This document shows, one piece after another, positions 1 through 6,176 of a stretch of DNA of 37,813 nt. A model generated the notes under the pieces. That model saw only the letters and a list, made by a program, of their open reading frames with translations, did not search any database and was not told the origin of the DNA. Where the stretch lies: the NCBI GenBank assembly GCA_021157845.1, contig JAGGVU010000008.1:1-37813 (forward strand), in the 5' to 3' direction. The stretch comes from Candidatus Aenigmatarchaeota archaeon (GTDB taxonomy: Archaea > Aenigmatarchaeota > Aenigmatarchaeia > GW2011-AR5 > JAGGXF01). A program made the position numbers and the translations under genes. The first letter of the stretch is position 1, and each line of letters opens with the position of its first letter.

Positions 1-394
1 CATATTTTCCACCAACTTCATAACCCTTCGAATCGGTCAGTTTTCTAAAAGCTAGTTCAAATCTATCATAATTGTTCCCAAAAGCATCTCCAGAAATTAT
101 CACAACACCATTATTCAACAGTTGTTGCTTTTGCTTTTCGTTTAGGTTGTAGTCAAGCTTGCCTTTAATGTCTCTCTCATAATTTTCAGGTAATTCTAAA
201 AGTGGCAAGTCGTATTCTTTATGATTATACTGCTTTTCAACATAATCATATGAAGGCGGACTATAACTCAAAGACGGCTCATCTATTTTTCCGGCAGTAT
301 AACTTGCTATTTTTCCACCAATATATTTGTCAACACAGCCACTCAATAGAATCAGACTTATAATGGATAATATTAAAAATAATTTAATCCTCAC
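1..394 (-). CDS. Lipoprotein, probable DUF3160 family (partial, C-terminus outside window)
   Basis: Only the first 131 codons are present; the frame runs off the left edge. It begins with a GTG codon (394-392) preceded by a clear Shine-Dalgarno GGGGTGAT about five bases upstream, which decides the start. The N-terminus is a short basic segment, a hydrophobic stretch and a lipobox ending in LLSGC, so the product is probably exported and lipid-anchored on Cys23. The mature part contains LNEKQKQQLLNNGVVIISG and a following DRFELAF stretch. This resembles the start of DUF3160 proteins, which have an 'LS.EQ...L..NGFVV' motif. Function of that family is not established. The signal peptide and lipobox are seen directly; the DUF3160 assignment is from memory of the family and rests on a fragment. 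Confidence 0.6.
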   Translation of the reverse strand, partial: MRIKLFLILSIISLILLSGCVDKYIGGKIASYTAGKIDEPSLSYSPPSYDYVEKQYNHKEYDLPLLELPENYERDIKGKLDYNLNEKQKQQLLNNGVVIISGDAFGNNYDRFELAFRKLTDSKGYEVGGKY

Positions 395-457
395 CAAATC
401 ACCCCTCTATTTATAATTAGCTCAACAGTTTAAAAATCTTCTGATTTTTTTCGGTCT

Positions 458-1012
458 TTACCTAATCATCCGAATAATTACATATGGTAGATACGTGGCC
501 AAAAATAAAACTATAATTGTCTTCAGAAAAACCCATCCCCTTGATTGGGCAAACCCATGTTTTATAGCAAGTTGCCTGAGTTTAACACCGTCTATTAGTA
601 TTATTCCTTTCTTTTTTGCATAATTTTTGGCAGGCCTTGTGAAAGAAGAGGATGTTATAAATAATCCATATTTCTTTTTCAACCATTTGCTTTCATCTTC
701 TATTTTAGCATAAAAGTTTCTTATCTCCTTTATGCCAACTGGCCTTGACCACCTCTTGCACTCGACAAAATATTTCCTTTTGAAAAGCCGATTGAAGAGC
801 AATCCCCTTTCAGCTGTTATGTCTATCTGATGCTTTCCTGTAAAAGAGCCCATTTTCCATTCTGTTTTATATCCATCCTTTTCAAGAATTTGTGAACATA
901 AGCGCTCAAATTTTTTTGGAGATAAATCAAAAATATCTTTTTGTAAGTAAGCTCTAAATGCAGAAAAAAGAGCTAAAATAAAAAGGTATATAAATATCTG
1001 AAAAGGACTCAT
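458..1012 (-). CDS. Membrane-anchored Mrr-like restriction endonuclease-fold protein
   Basis: A 184-residue protein with a PD-(D/E)xK nuclease core of the Mrr_cat type between two hydrophobic segments. Predicted membrane helices lie at about residues 5-20 and 162-180. The core starts with SPKKFERLCSQILEKDGYKT, typical of the Mrr N-terminal helix. It has an Asp at residue 64 (QIDITAE) and the E-x-K signature at 84-86 (FVECKRW), followed by helix and strand elements ending ILIDG. These are the expected catalytic residues, so it should cleave or bind nucleic acid. The C-terminal membrane helix places the nuclease on the cytoplasmic face if topology is conventional. It is divergently transcribed from the YjbQ-family gene with 47 bases between. 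No methylase is adjacent, so a classical restriction system is not indicated. Biological role unknown. Confidence 0.75.
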   Translation of the reverse strand: MSPFQIFIYLFILALFSAFRAYLQKDIFDLSPKKFERLCSQILEKDGYKTEWKMGSFTGKHQIDITAERGLLFNRLFKRKYFVECKRWSRPVGIKEIRNFYAKIEDESKWLKKKYGLFITSSSFTRPAKNYAKKKGIILIDGVKLRQLAIKHGFAQSRGWVFLKTIIVLFLATYLPYVIIRMIR

Positions 1013-1059
1013 GATATTTCTTTAGTGTTAATTATTAAATATTTCTTATAACTTTAATT

Positions 1060-1479
1060 ATGGTGAAAATGATAAAATCATGCAAAATTTATCTTAAAAT
1101 AAAGGAAAATGCTATTGTCAACATAACAGAAAAAGTACAAAAGTTCGTTGATGAATCAAATATAAAAGATGGAGTCGTAATGATTTTTACAAAGGGCTCT
1201 ACATCAGCTGTGACAACAATTGAATATGAACCAAACCTTGTAAAAGATTTCTTAGATTGTCTGGAAAAGATCGCTCCTATGGATGCTGATTATGAACATC
1301 ACAAAACATGGGGAGACAGAAACGGAGCAAGTCATTTGCGCGCTTCCTTAATAGGGCCAAGCCTTGCTGTTCCTATTGAAAATGGCCAGCTGGTTTTGGG
1401 AACATGGCAACAAATAGTTGTATGTAACTTTGACAGATGCAAAAGAGAAAGAGAGATTCGTCTCTATTTTATACGTTAA
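1060..1479 (+). CDS. YjbQ/UPF0047 family protein
   Basis: The 139-residue product matches the YjbQ (UPF0047, 'secondary thiamine-phosphate synthase enzyme') family at its usual length. Visible family motifs are NIT near residue 21, the metal-binding histidine region YEHHKTWGDRNGASHLRAS (79-96; His80, His81, His92), the core VPIENGQLVLGTWQQI (104-119), and the C-terminal D..K.ERE segment. Some members complement thiamine-phosphate synthase mutants weakly; the physiological reaction is not settled. The start may be ATG 1060 or ATG 1069. An AT-rich TATA-like element (TTAAATATTT, 1035-1044) lies about 25-30 bases upstream of both, and there is no Shine-Dalgarno, so a leaderless mRNA is likely. 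Confidence 0.88.
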   Translation: MVKMIKSCKIYLKIKENAIVNITEKVQKFVDESNIKDGVVMIFTKGSTSAVTTIEYEPNLVKDFLDCLEKIAPMDADYEHHKTWGDRNGASHLRASLIGPSLAVPIENGQLVLGTWQQIVVCNFDRCKREREIRLYFIR

Positions 1480-1485
1480 GAATAG

Positions 1486-1495
1486 TTTTTATATT
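1486..1495 (+). promoter_or_regulatory. TATA box of the 1516 RNA/leader
   Basis: TTTTTATATT, centred near 1490, lies about 26 bases before G1516. That is the normal archaeal spacing from TATA centre to transcription start. It overlaps no gene, starting seven bases after the YjbQ stop. It suggests that a transcript starts at the first base of the GCGGC stem described at 1516. Confidence 0.45.
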
Positions 1496-1515
1496 CCTTT
1501 TATCAATTATTAATT

Positions 1516-1606
1516 GCGGCAATGATTTAACCGTCCCGGTGCGAGAACAGGTTAGCACCAAAATGCGCATGGAATTCGATGAACATATGGGTAGCTAATG
1601 AGCCGC
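1516..1606 (+). ncRNA. Candidate structured RNA or structured 5' leader, unclassified
   Basis: This stretch is GC-richer than its surroundings, in an intergenic gap of 152 bases. It is closed by a five-pair terminal stem, GCGGC (1516-1520) with GCCGC (1602-1606). Inside it, TTAACC (1527-1532) can pair with GGTTA (1550-1554), and GGTGC (1538-1542) with GCACC (1555-1559). The order of the four strands is that of an H-type pseudoknot with the two 3' strands adjacent. A TATA box is correctly placed for initiation at 1516. The following HTH gene begins 25 bases after the structure, so this may be a free small RNA or a cis-regulatory leader. I compared it mentally with tRNA, box C/D, H/ACA, SRP and common riboswitches and found no convincing match. 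Base pairing is seen; RNA function is inferred. Confidence 0.4.
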
Positions 1607-1631
1607 CTTATATTTTTCATAAGTGGCATAA

Positions 1632-2063
1632 ATGCGAAAAGGAAAGGAATTTTACAATAAAATATATAGCCAATTTCTTGAGCTTGCAAAAAAAGGAGCA
1701 TCTGCCAAAGAAATATCCAAGAGCTTAAACATAAGTTATTCAACTGCGTATGCCTGGCTCGTAAAAAAAAGAAAACCAAAAAACAGCGCGTTAATGGAAT
1801 TCAGGAATTTTCTAAGAAAAAATGGCCCAACAGCAGCAAGCGAATTAAAGAAAAAAATACCAAAACATAACGAGTTTTACCATATATCCAGCAAAAGGGG
1901 GCTTGGAATAAGGCGTATGCACATAAAGGGCCTTCGTCTCGGCCAATATGCATATTGGTATTATCTCGATGGGCAAGAGGAATTACTAAAAAAAAGAATA
2001 AAGAGCCTAGTTAAAAAATATAAGAAAGCTAAAGAAAAAATTATTAAAACAATTGAATTTTAG
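1632..2063 (+). CDS. HTH-domain protein of unknown function
   Basis: A basic 143-residue protein. Residues about 14-46 form a helix-turn-helix of the homeodomain-like/sigma-70 region 4 type: a helix FLELAKKGASAKEISKSLN, then ISYSTAYAWLVKKRK as recognition helix. A second part (55-115) has alternating helices and an ISSKRGLGIRRMHIKGLRLG stretch, which looks like a small winged or strand-rich domain. The C-terminus is a Lys-rich helix. It is probably a DNA-binding regulator. ATG 1632 has only a weak purine stretch (AAGTGG) before it. A second TATA-like sequence at 1609-1618 is slightly too close for a leaderless start, so translation from the 1516 transcript is plausible. I do not recognise a named family. 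Confidence 0.72.
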   Translation: MRKGKEFYNKIYSQFLELAKKGASAKEISKSLNISYSTAYAWLVKKRKPKNSALMEFRNFLRKNGPTAASELKKKIPKHNEFYHISSKRGLGIRRMHIKGLRLGQYAYWYYLDGQEELLKKRIKSLVKKYKKAKEKIIKTIEF

Positions 2064-2090
2064 TTCCAGTCTGATGCAAAAATAATTATA

Positions 2091-3815
2091 TCAATATTCC
2101 ATTAGGCTTGACGTGTCCCCTATTTTTTCACCAAGCTCTTTTGCCTTTAATACGCGCCGCACGATCTTGCCACTCCTTGTTTTTGGCAACTTATCAACAA
2201 ATTCTATTTCTCGCGGATAGGCATGGCCAGCAAGGTGTTTTTTGACAAAATTTGAAAGCTCCTTTTTTAGCCGTTCTGATGGCCTTACTCCTTTTTTTAG
2301 TTTTACAAATGCCTTTATTATTTCTCCTCTAATTGGATCTGGCTTTCCTATTACACCAGCTTCTACAACAGCTGGGTGTTCGACAAGCGCTGACTCAACT
2401 TCAAATGGACCAACCCTCTCTCCTGAAGTTTTTATAACATCATCATCACGCGCAACAAACCAAAAATATCCGTCTTTATCTTTATAAGCCCGATCTCCAC
2501 TTATATACCATTTACCAAGGAAATAACTATTGTACTTCTTTTTATTCTTCCATATTGTCTGCATCATAGATGGCCATCCCGGCTTTATAGCCAGTATTCC
2601 CTCTTTTCCTGCAGAAAGTTTTCTTCCTTTCTCATCTATTATAGCTGCCTCAACACCCGGAACTGGCTTGCCCATGGAGCCAAGTCTTATATCCATGCAA
2701 GGATAGTTTGCTATCATTATGCCTCCTGCTTCGGTCTGCCACCAATTATCATGAAATGGTATGCCGAAGGTTTTCAAAGACCATCGTATAGGCTCTGGAT
2801 TTAATGGTTCTCCGACGCTTGCTATGTGCCTCAAACTGCTTAGGTCATATTTTTTTACAAGTTTGCCATTAGAAGCCATGAGCATTCTAACGGCTGTTGG
2901 TGCAGTATACCATACTGTCACATGATACTTCTCTATTATAGAATACCATTTTTCAGGATTAAATCTGCCAGAGTAAACAACTGTCGAGGCACCGTTAGAC
3001 CATGAACCAAGTATTCCATATGCTACACCAGTAACCCACCCCGGATCAGCGGTACACCAATAAACATCTTTATCCTTTATGTCAAGAACAAGTTTCATTG
3101 TCATATGTTCCTGCACAATTGCTCTATGTATATGCATAACACCTTTTGGCTTCCCTGTTGTTCCCGATGTATAAAGCATGAATGCGTGGTCGGTTGCCTT
3201 TGTTTTACATATCTTGAAATTTTCATCTGCTGTCATCATTTCTTTTTTGTAATTCACTTCTCCTCTTTTTTTTGTCTCTTCGTCAACAACTATGATATAT
3301 TTTAATTTTGGCAGGTCTTTTTTAACTTTGTAAATTCTTTTTTTAAGTTCCTTTGTTGTTACAACAGCAACAGCTTCGCTATCACCAAGCCTGTCCTGAA
3401 TCCCGGCTGGGCCAAATGCTGAAAACATTGTACCTGCTATTGCACCTGTTTTGAGAATACCCAGAAAAGCTATGTATAATTGTGGCACCCGTGGAAGGAA
3501 TAAAAAGACCCTGTCGCCTTTCTTAATGCCTAACTTTTTTAAGACATTTGCAAACTTATTAGACAGTGTATAAAGGTCTAAAAAGCTATACTCTTTTCTT
3601 TTATCATCCCCCTCCCAATAAAGAGCTACCTTATTTTTTCGCCATGTTTTAATATGTTTGTCAACAGCATTATAGGCAGCGTTTATATGGCCTGGAGAAA
3701 ACCACCCAAGCTCTTTTTCAGCCTTTTTCCAGCTGAATGCCCTTCTTGTCTTTTCATAATCAAGCATATTTGGTTTTTCCTTAAGCAATTTTTTCGTCTT
3801 TTTTATAATTTCCAT
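2091..3815 (-). CDS. acs: Acetyl-CoA synthetase, AMP-forming
   Basis: This ANL-superfamily adenylating enzyme activates acetate with ATP and transfers it to CoA, releasing AMP and pyrophosphate. Visible signatures are the P-loop-like YTSGTTGKPKGVMH, the A5 motif DNWWQTEAGG with the tryptophans that size the acyl pocket for acetate or propionate, the hinge region GDRAYKDKDGYFWF, ARDDDVIKTSGERVGPFEVE, and the C-terminal RSGKIVRR lysine that catalyses adenylation. At 574 residues it is shorter than the roughly 650-residue bacterial Acs but has the whole domain order. The frame is open to a GTG at 3824. However, AGGTG lies six bases before ATG 3815, so I prefer 3815. It diverges from the pilin gene. 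It could be a closely related short-chain acyl-CoA synthetase. Confidence 0.88.
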   Translation of the reverse strand: MEIIKKTKKLLKEKPNMLDYEKTRRAFSWKKAEKELGWFSPGHINAAYNAVDKHIKTWRKNKVALYWEGDDKRKEYSFLDLYTLSNKFANVLKKLGIKKGDRVFLFLPRVPQLYIAFLGILKTGAIAGTMFSAFGPAGIQDRLGDSEAVAVVTTKELKKRIYKVKKDLPKLKYIIVVDEETKKRGEVNYKKEMMTADENFKICKTKATDHAFMLYTSGTTGKPKGVMHIHRAIVQEHMTMKLVLDIKDKDVYWCTADPGWVTGVAYGILGSWSNGASTVVYSGRFNPEKWYSIIEKYHVTVWYTAPTAVRMLMASNGKLVKKYDLSSLRHIASVGEPLNPEPIRWSLKTFGIPFHDNWWQTEAGGIMIANYPCMDIRLGSMGKPVPGVEAAIIDEKGRKLSAGKEGILAIKPGWPSMMQTIWKNKKKYNSYFLGKWYISGDRAYKDKDGYFWFVARDDDVIKTSGERVGPFEVESALVEHPAVVEAGVIGKPDPIRGEIIKAFVKLKKGVRPSERLKKELSNFVKKHLAGHAYPREIEFVDKLPKTRSGKIVRRVLKAKELGEKIGDTSSLMEY

Positions 3816-3945
3816 GGATAACACCTTATTTAGATTTAGAAAAATTTGTATTTATAGTTTCTATCTATCTAAACCATAAACTATAAATATAGAATTATTC
3901 AATTATATCTTAGTTAACAACTATTATTTAATCTGAGGTGACTTC

Positions 3946-4347
3946 ATGAAAAAAGGTATTACTCCTGTTATTGCTATAGTTTTGTTGTTATTGATAACAA
4001 TAGCACTTGTAGGATTTGCATATGTATGGTTTAACCGTATTGCACTTGGTATAGGAGGTAGTATAGAAAACCAGAGTACACAACAAACTAGGCAGATGGG
4101 CCAAAGAGTGAGGATAGAAAGCTGTTCTGGTGGTAACGCTACGATAAGAAACAGCGGAACAGAGACCTTTAATATCGACACTGATCTTGTTTTTCTAGTT
4201 AATAATGTAGCAGACAGCAGCCCTGGTTGTAGTGGAGATTTGGCACCAGGAGCAGTAGCAACTTGTAACACCCTTGAGGATGCTACATCTGGTAAGACTT
4301 TACAAGTATCAGCACCTGGAAATTCCGACTCAATGACATGCTCTTAG
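3946..4347 (+). CDS. Archaeal type IV pilin-like protein
   Basis: The N-terminus MKKGITPVIAIVLLLLITIA is a classical archaeal pilin/archaellin-type class III leader. It has two lysines, a Gly at the probable prepilin peptidase site, then a continuous hydrophobic helix to about residue 30 ending in an aromatic YVWF. The rest (about 100 residues) is small, Ser/Gly/Asn-rich and strand-forming, with four cysteines (60, 95, 107, 132) that could make two disulfides outside the cell. It matches the archaeal type IV pilin N-terminal domain (PF07790 type). A strong Shine-Dalgarno, GAGGTGA, precedes the ATG. The next gene follows after 24 bases and is probably co-transcribed. It may form an adhesion pilus or a minor pilin; no assembly ATPase is in this window. 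Confidence 0.82.
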   Translation: MKKGITPVIAIVLLLLITIALVGFAYVWFNRIALGIGGSIENQSTQQTRQMGQRVRIESCSGGNATIRNSGTETFNIDTDLVFLVNNVADSSPGCSGDLAPGAVATCNTLEDATSGKTLQVSAPGNSDSMTCS

Positions 4348-4371
4348 CTAGGCATAAATGGATGGGATAAC

Positions 4372-4977
4372 ATGGATTTGGGAACTATCGGGGTTATCGG
4401 CCTTGTTCTTTCTCTTCTTTCCATCCCCTTCTTATCCAATTCAATAACCATGTCAGCTATTTCTGACTATAAATACCCTGTGGCTGGTATTTTAAATGAA
4501 ACCGACTTTGACACGCAGGATGCACAAAAATACCCAGGCACTGCTGAAAAAACATTTGGACCGAAAATTTTTTCATATAAAACTGATACATCCTTTGGCT
4601 CTTTTGAACTAACAGCAACAAATGATGGTACACTAAAAATAAGTCAAAGTCTGACAAATCCAGAATTAAAAATAGAGCGAATAATAATCAATAATAACAC
4701 ACTTGAGGAAACATGGGTTTTAACAACCAATATGGGTATTCTGAAATCTGCCAAAAATTTCAATATGGTGAAAGAAGAGTTCAGTACACCAGCAGGTTCG
4801 TGTTTTAAAGAAGAGAACATGGGAGAAATAACAGAATATTGCACAGGCCAAATCCATAAAATAGATGATATATGGGAAAAGCATAAGGATTTGATGGCAG
4901 AATGGTCAGAAAAGCTGGCAAATATTTCTTCTAATATAGAGCTGCCAAATATCAAATCAACCCAATGGAACTATTAA
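4372..4977 (+). CDS. Exported or membrane-anchored protein of unknown function
   Basis: 201 residues with one N-terminal hydrophobic segment (about residues 5-20, IGVIGLVLSLLSIPFL) that can serve as an uncleaved anchor. The remainder is polar with many Asn and Thr residues, predicted mostly beta with a helical C-terminal part (DIWEKHKDLMAEWSEKLANI). Two cysteines (in SCFKEE and EYCTGQ) may form a disulfide. It begins 24 bases after the pilin stop, on the same strand, which suggests one operon and a surface role as pilus accessory. I see no domain I can name. Confidence 0.6.
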   Translation: MDLGTIGVIGLVLSLLSIPFLSNSITMSAISDYKYPVAGILNETDFDTQDAQKYPGTAEKTFGPKIFSYKTDTSFGSFELTATNDGTLKISQSLTNPELKIERIIINNNTLEETWVLTTNMGILKSAKNFNMVKEEFSTPAGSCFKEENMGEITEYCTGQIHKIDDIWEKHKDLMAEWSEKLANISSNIELPNIKSTQWNY

Positions 4978-5042
4978 CTAATTTTAGTTGAGAATCTAGT
5001 TCGATTTCTCGCCCAATTCGATAGTAATCCATACCAAATGGG

Positions 5043-5417
5043 CTAGACAGCATCAAGAAGCTCAAGACTAATAATTTTATTTTTCTCTACTAAATGTTCA
5101 GCTCCATCATTTTCGGTTAATATAATAACCTTGGAGCCGTCTGCCTTGACATTACCAGATAAAGCGCCATTATTCGTAGTTATTTTAACATCTTTTCCAA
5201 GAATACTACCCGTTTCATTGATTTTTTTACTGGTGGTTAAATCTGGTGAATTCCTTATCTTAGAGAGTACGTAACCAGTTAAGGCACCTGTAACAGGAAC
5301 AGAATAATATAAAAGTATAGCTGTGTGTTTTGTCATGCCAAAAGAAAGGAATATCGGCATTAATAAAAATAATACACCAGCGCCAATGAATATACCATAT
5401 ATAACTTCTTTTTCCAT
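5043..5417 (-). CDS. Small membrane protein with C-terminal SH3-like domain
   Basis: 124 residues. Two hydrophobic helices at about 6-27 and 33-52 are followed by a linker and a soluble, beta-rich C-terminal domain. This domain reads as short strands: GKDVKITTNNGALSG, KVIILTEND, HLVEKNKIISLEL. The strand pattern resembles an Sm-like or SH3-like barrel, but this is inference from hydrophobicity only. The ATG is preceded by AGGAC a few bases upstream. It converges with the 4372 gene and is divergent from the phosphoesterase gene. No function assigned. Confidence 0.6.
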   Translation of the reverse strand: MEKEVIYGIFIGAGVLFLLMPIFLSFGMTKHTAILLYYSVPVTGALTGYVLSKIRNSPDLTTSKKINETGSILGKDVKITTNNGALSGNVKADGSKVIILTENDGAEHLVEKNKIISLELLDAV

Positions 5418-5467
5418 GTCCTATAATTGTATACGATTTTTAAAAAGATTTTAGTTAAAATGAAGAT

Positions 5468-6166
5468 ATGTTTGTTAAAAACTGGCCAGCAGTAAAACTA
5501 AAGAAAACCGTTATCATTGCAGATTTGCATATTGGGGTAGAAAGAAAATTCTGGAAAAATAATATAACTGTACCAAAACAGACAAAATCGCTTGCGAAAA
5601 GAGTGGTGGCATTAATAAAAAAACTAAAAACTAAGCAATTGATAATACTGGGTGATGTCAAAGATGCTTTGTATTCAAAAGACTTTGACAAGCAGGAACT
5701 ATTTTATTTTTTCGAGAAATTAAAAAATTATGAAATTATAATTGTAAAAGGAAATCACGATGGCAACCTAGAAAAAGAGCTAGCCCAATTCACATCAATA
5801 AAAATTGTGCCTTCCTTTTCAATAAATCATACGTTTCTGACACATGGCCACAAAAATATAACAAAATGCTCTGAACAAACAATCATAATAGGGCATAATC
5901 ATCTGGGAGTTAAACTAAAAGATGCTCTTGGCGGTATATTTATAGAGCCGTGTTGGGTTGTTGGTAATATTAAAATTGAAGGTGAAAAAAAGAAATTAAT
6001 AATAATGCCGCCCTTTAACCAGCTATGTGGTCTTACGCCTGTCAATAATCTGGAAGGGAATAAATTACTTGGGCCGATTGCTAAAAAAATTGATATAAAG
6101 GCAGCAAAGATATATTTGGTTGATGGCACATATCTTGGCCGTCTTAAAGATATAGAAAATCAATAG
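5468..6166 (+). CDS. Calcineurin-like metallophosphoesterase, Lhr-associated
   Basis: The 232-residue product carries all five blocks of the calcineurin-like metallophosphoesterase fold: D-x-H at 19-21 (IADLHIG), GDxxD at 62-66 (LGDVKD), GNHD at 95-98, an H at 126-128 (THGH) and GHNH at 142-145. It should use two metal ions to hydrolyse phosphodiesters or phosphomonoesters. It belongs to the small archaeal SbcD-related phosphoesterase group that is commonly encoded beside Lhr-type helicases, and here it ends ten bases before the helicase start. The pair is thus likely an operon acting on the same nucleic acid or nucleotide substrate. No strong Shine-Dalgarno is seen; TTTTTAAAAAG near 5436-5446 is a suitable TATA for a leaderless transcript. 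Confidence 0.88.
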   Translation: MFVKNWPAVKLKKTVIIADLHIGVERKFWKNNITVPKQTKSLAKRVVALIKKLKTKQLIILGDVKDALYSKDFDKQELFYFFEKLKNYEIIIVKGNHDGNLEKELAQFTSIKIVPSFSINHTFLTHGHKNITKCSEQTIIIGHNHLGVKLKDALGGIFIEPCWVVGNIKIEGEKKKLIIMPPFNQLCGLTPVNNLEGNKLLGPIAKKIDIKAAKIYLVDGTYLGRLKDIENQ

Positions 6167-6176
6167 GTTGTAAATA

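Noticed and set aside
1516-1606. Box C/D sRNA or tRNA reading of the structured region.
   Set aside because: AATGAT near the 5' end and ATGA near the 3' end resemble C and D boxes only loosely: the sheared G-A pairs are lost and CUGA is absent. No seven-pair acceptor or T-arm can be drawn.
4040-4330. Pilin as an archaellin (flagellin) gene.
   Set aside because: The leader fits both groups, but the mature part is short and Cys-rich and there are no fla/arl genes next to it, so generic type IV pilin is safer.
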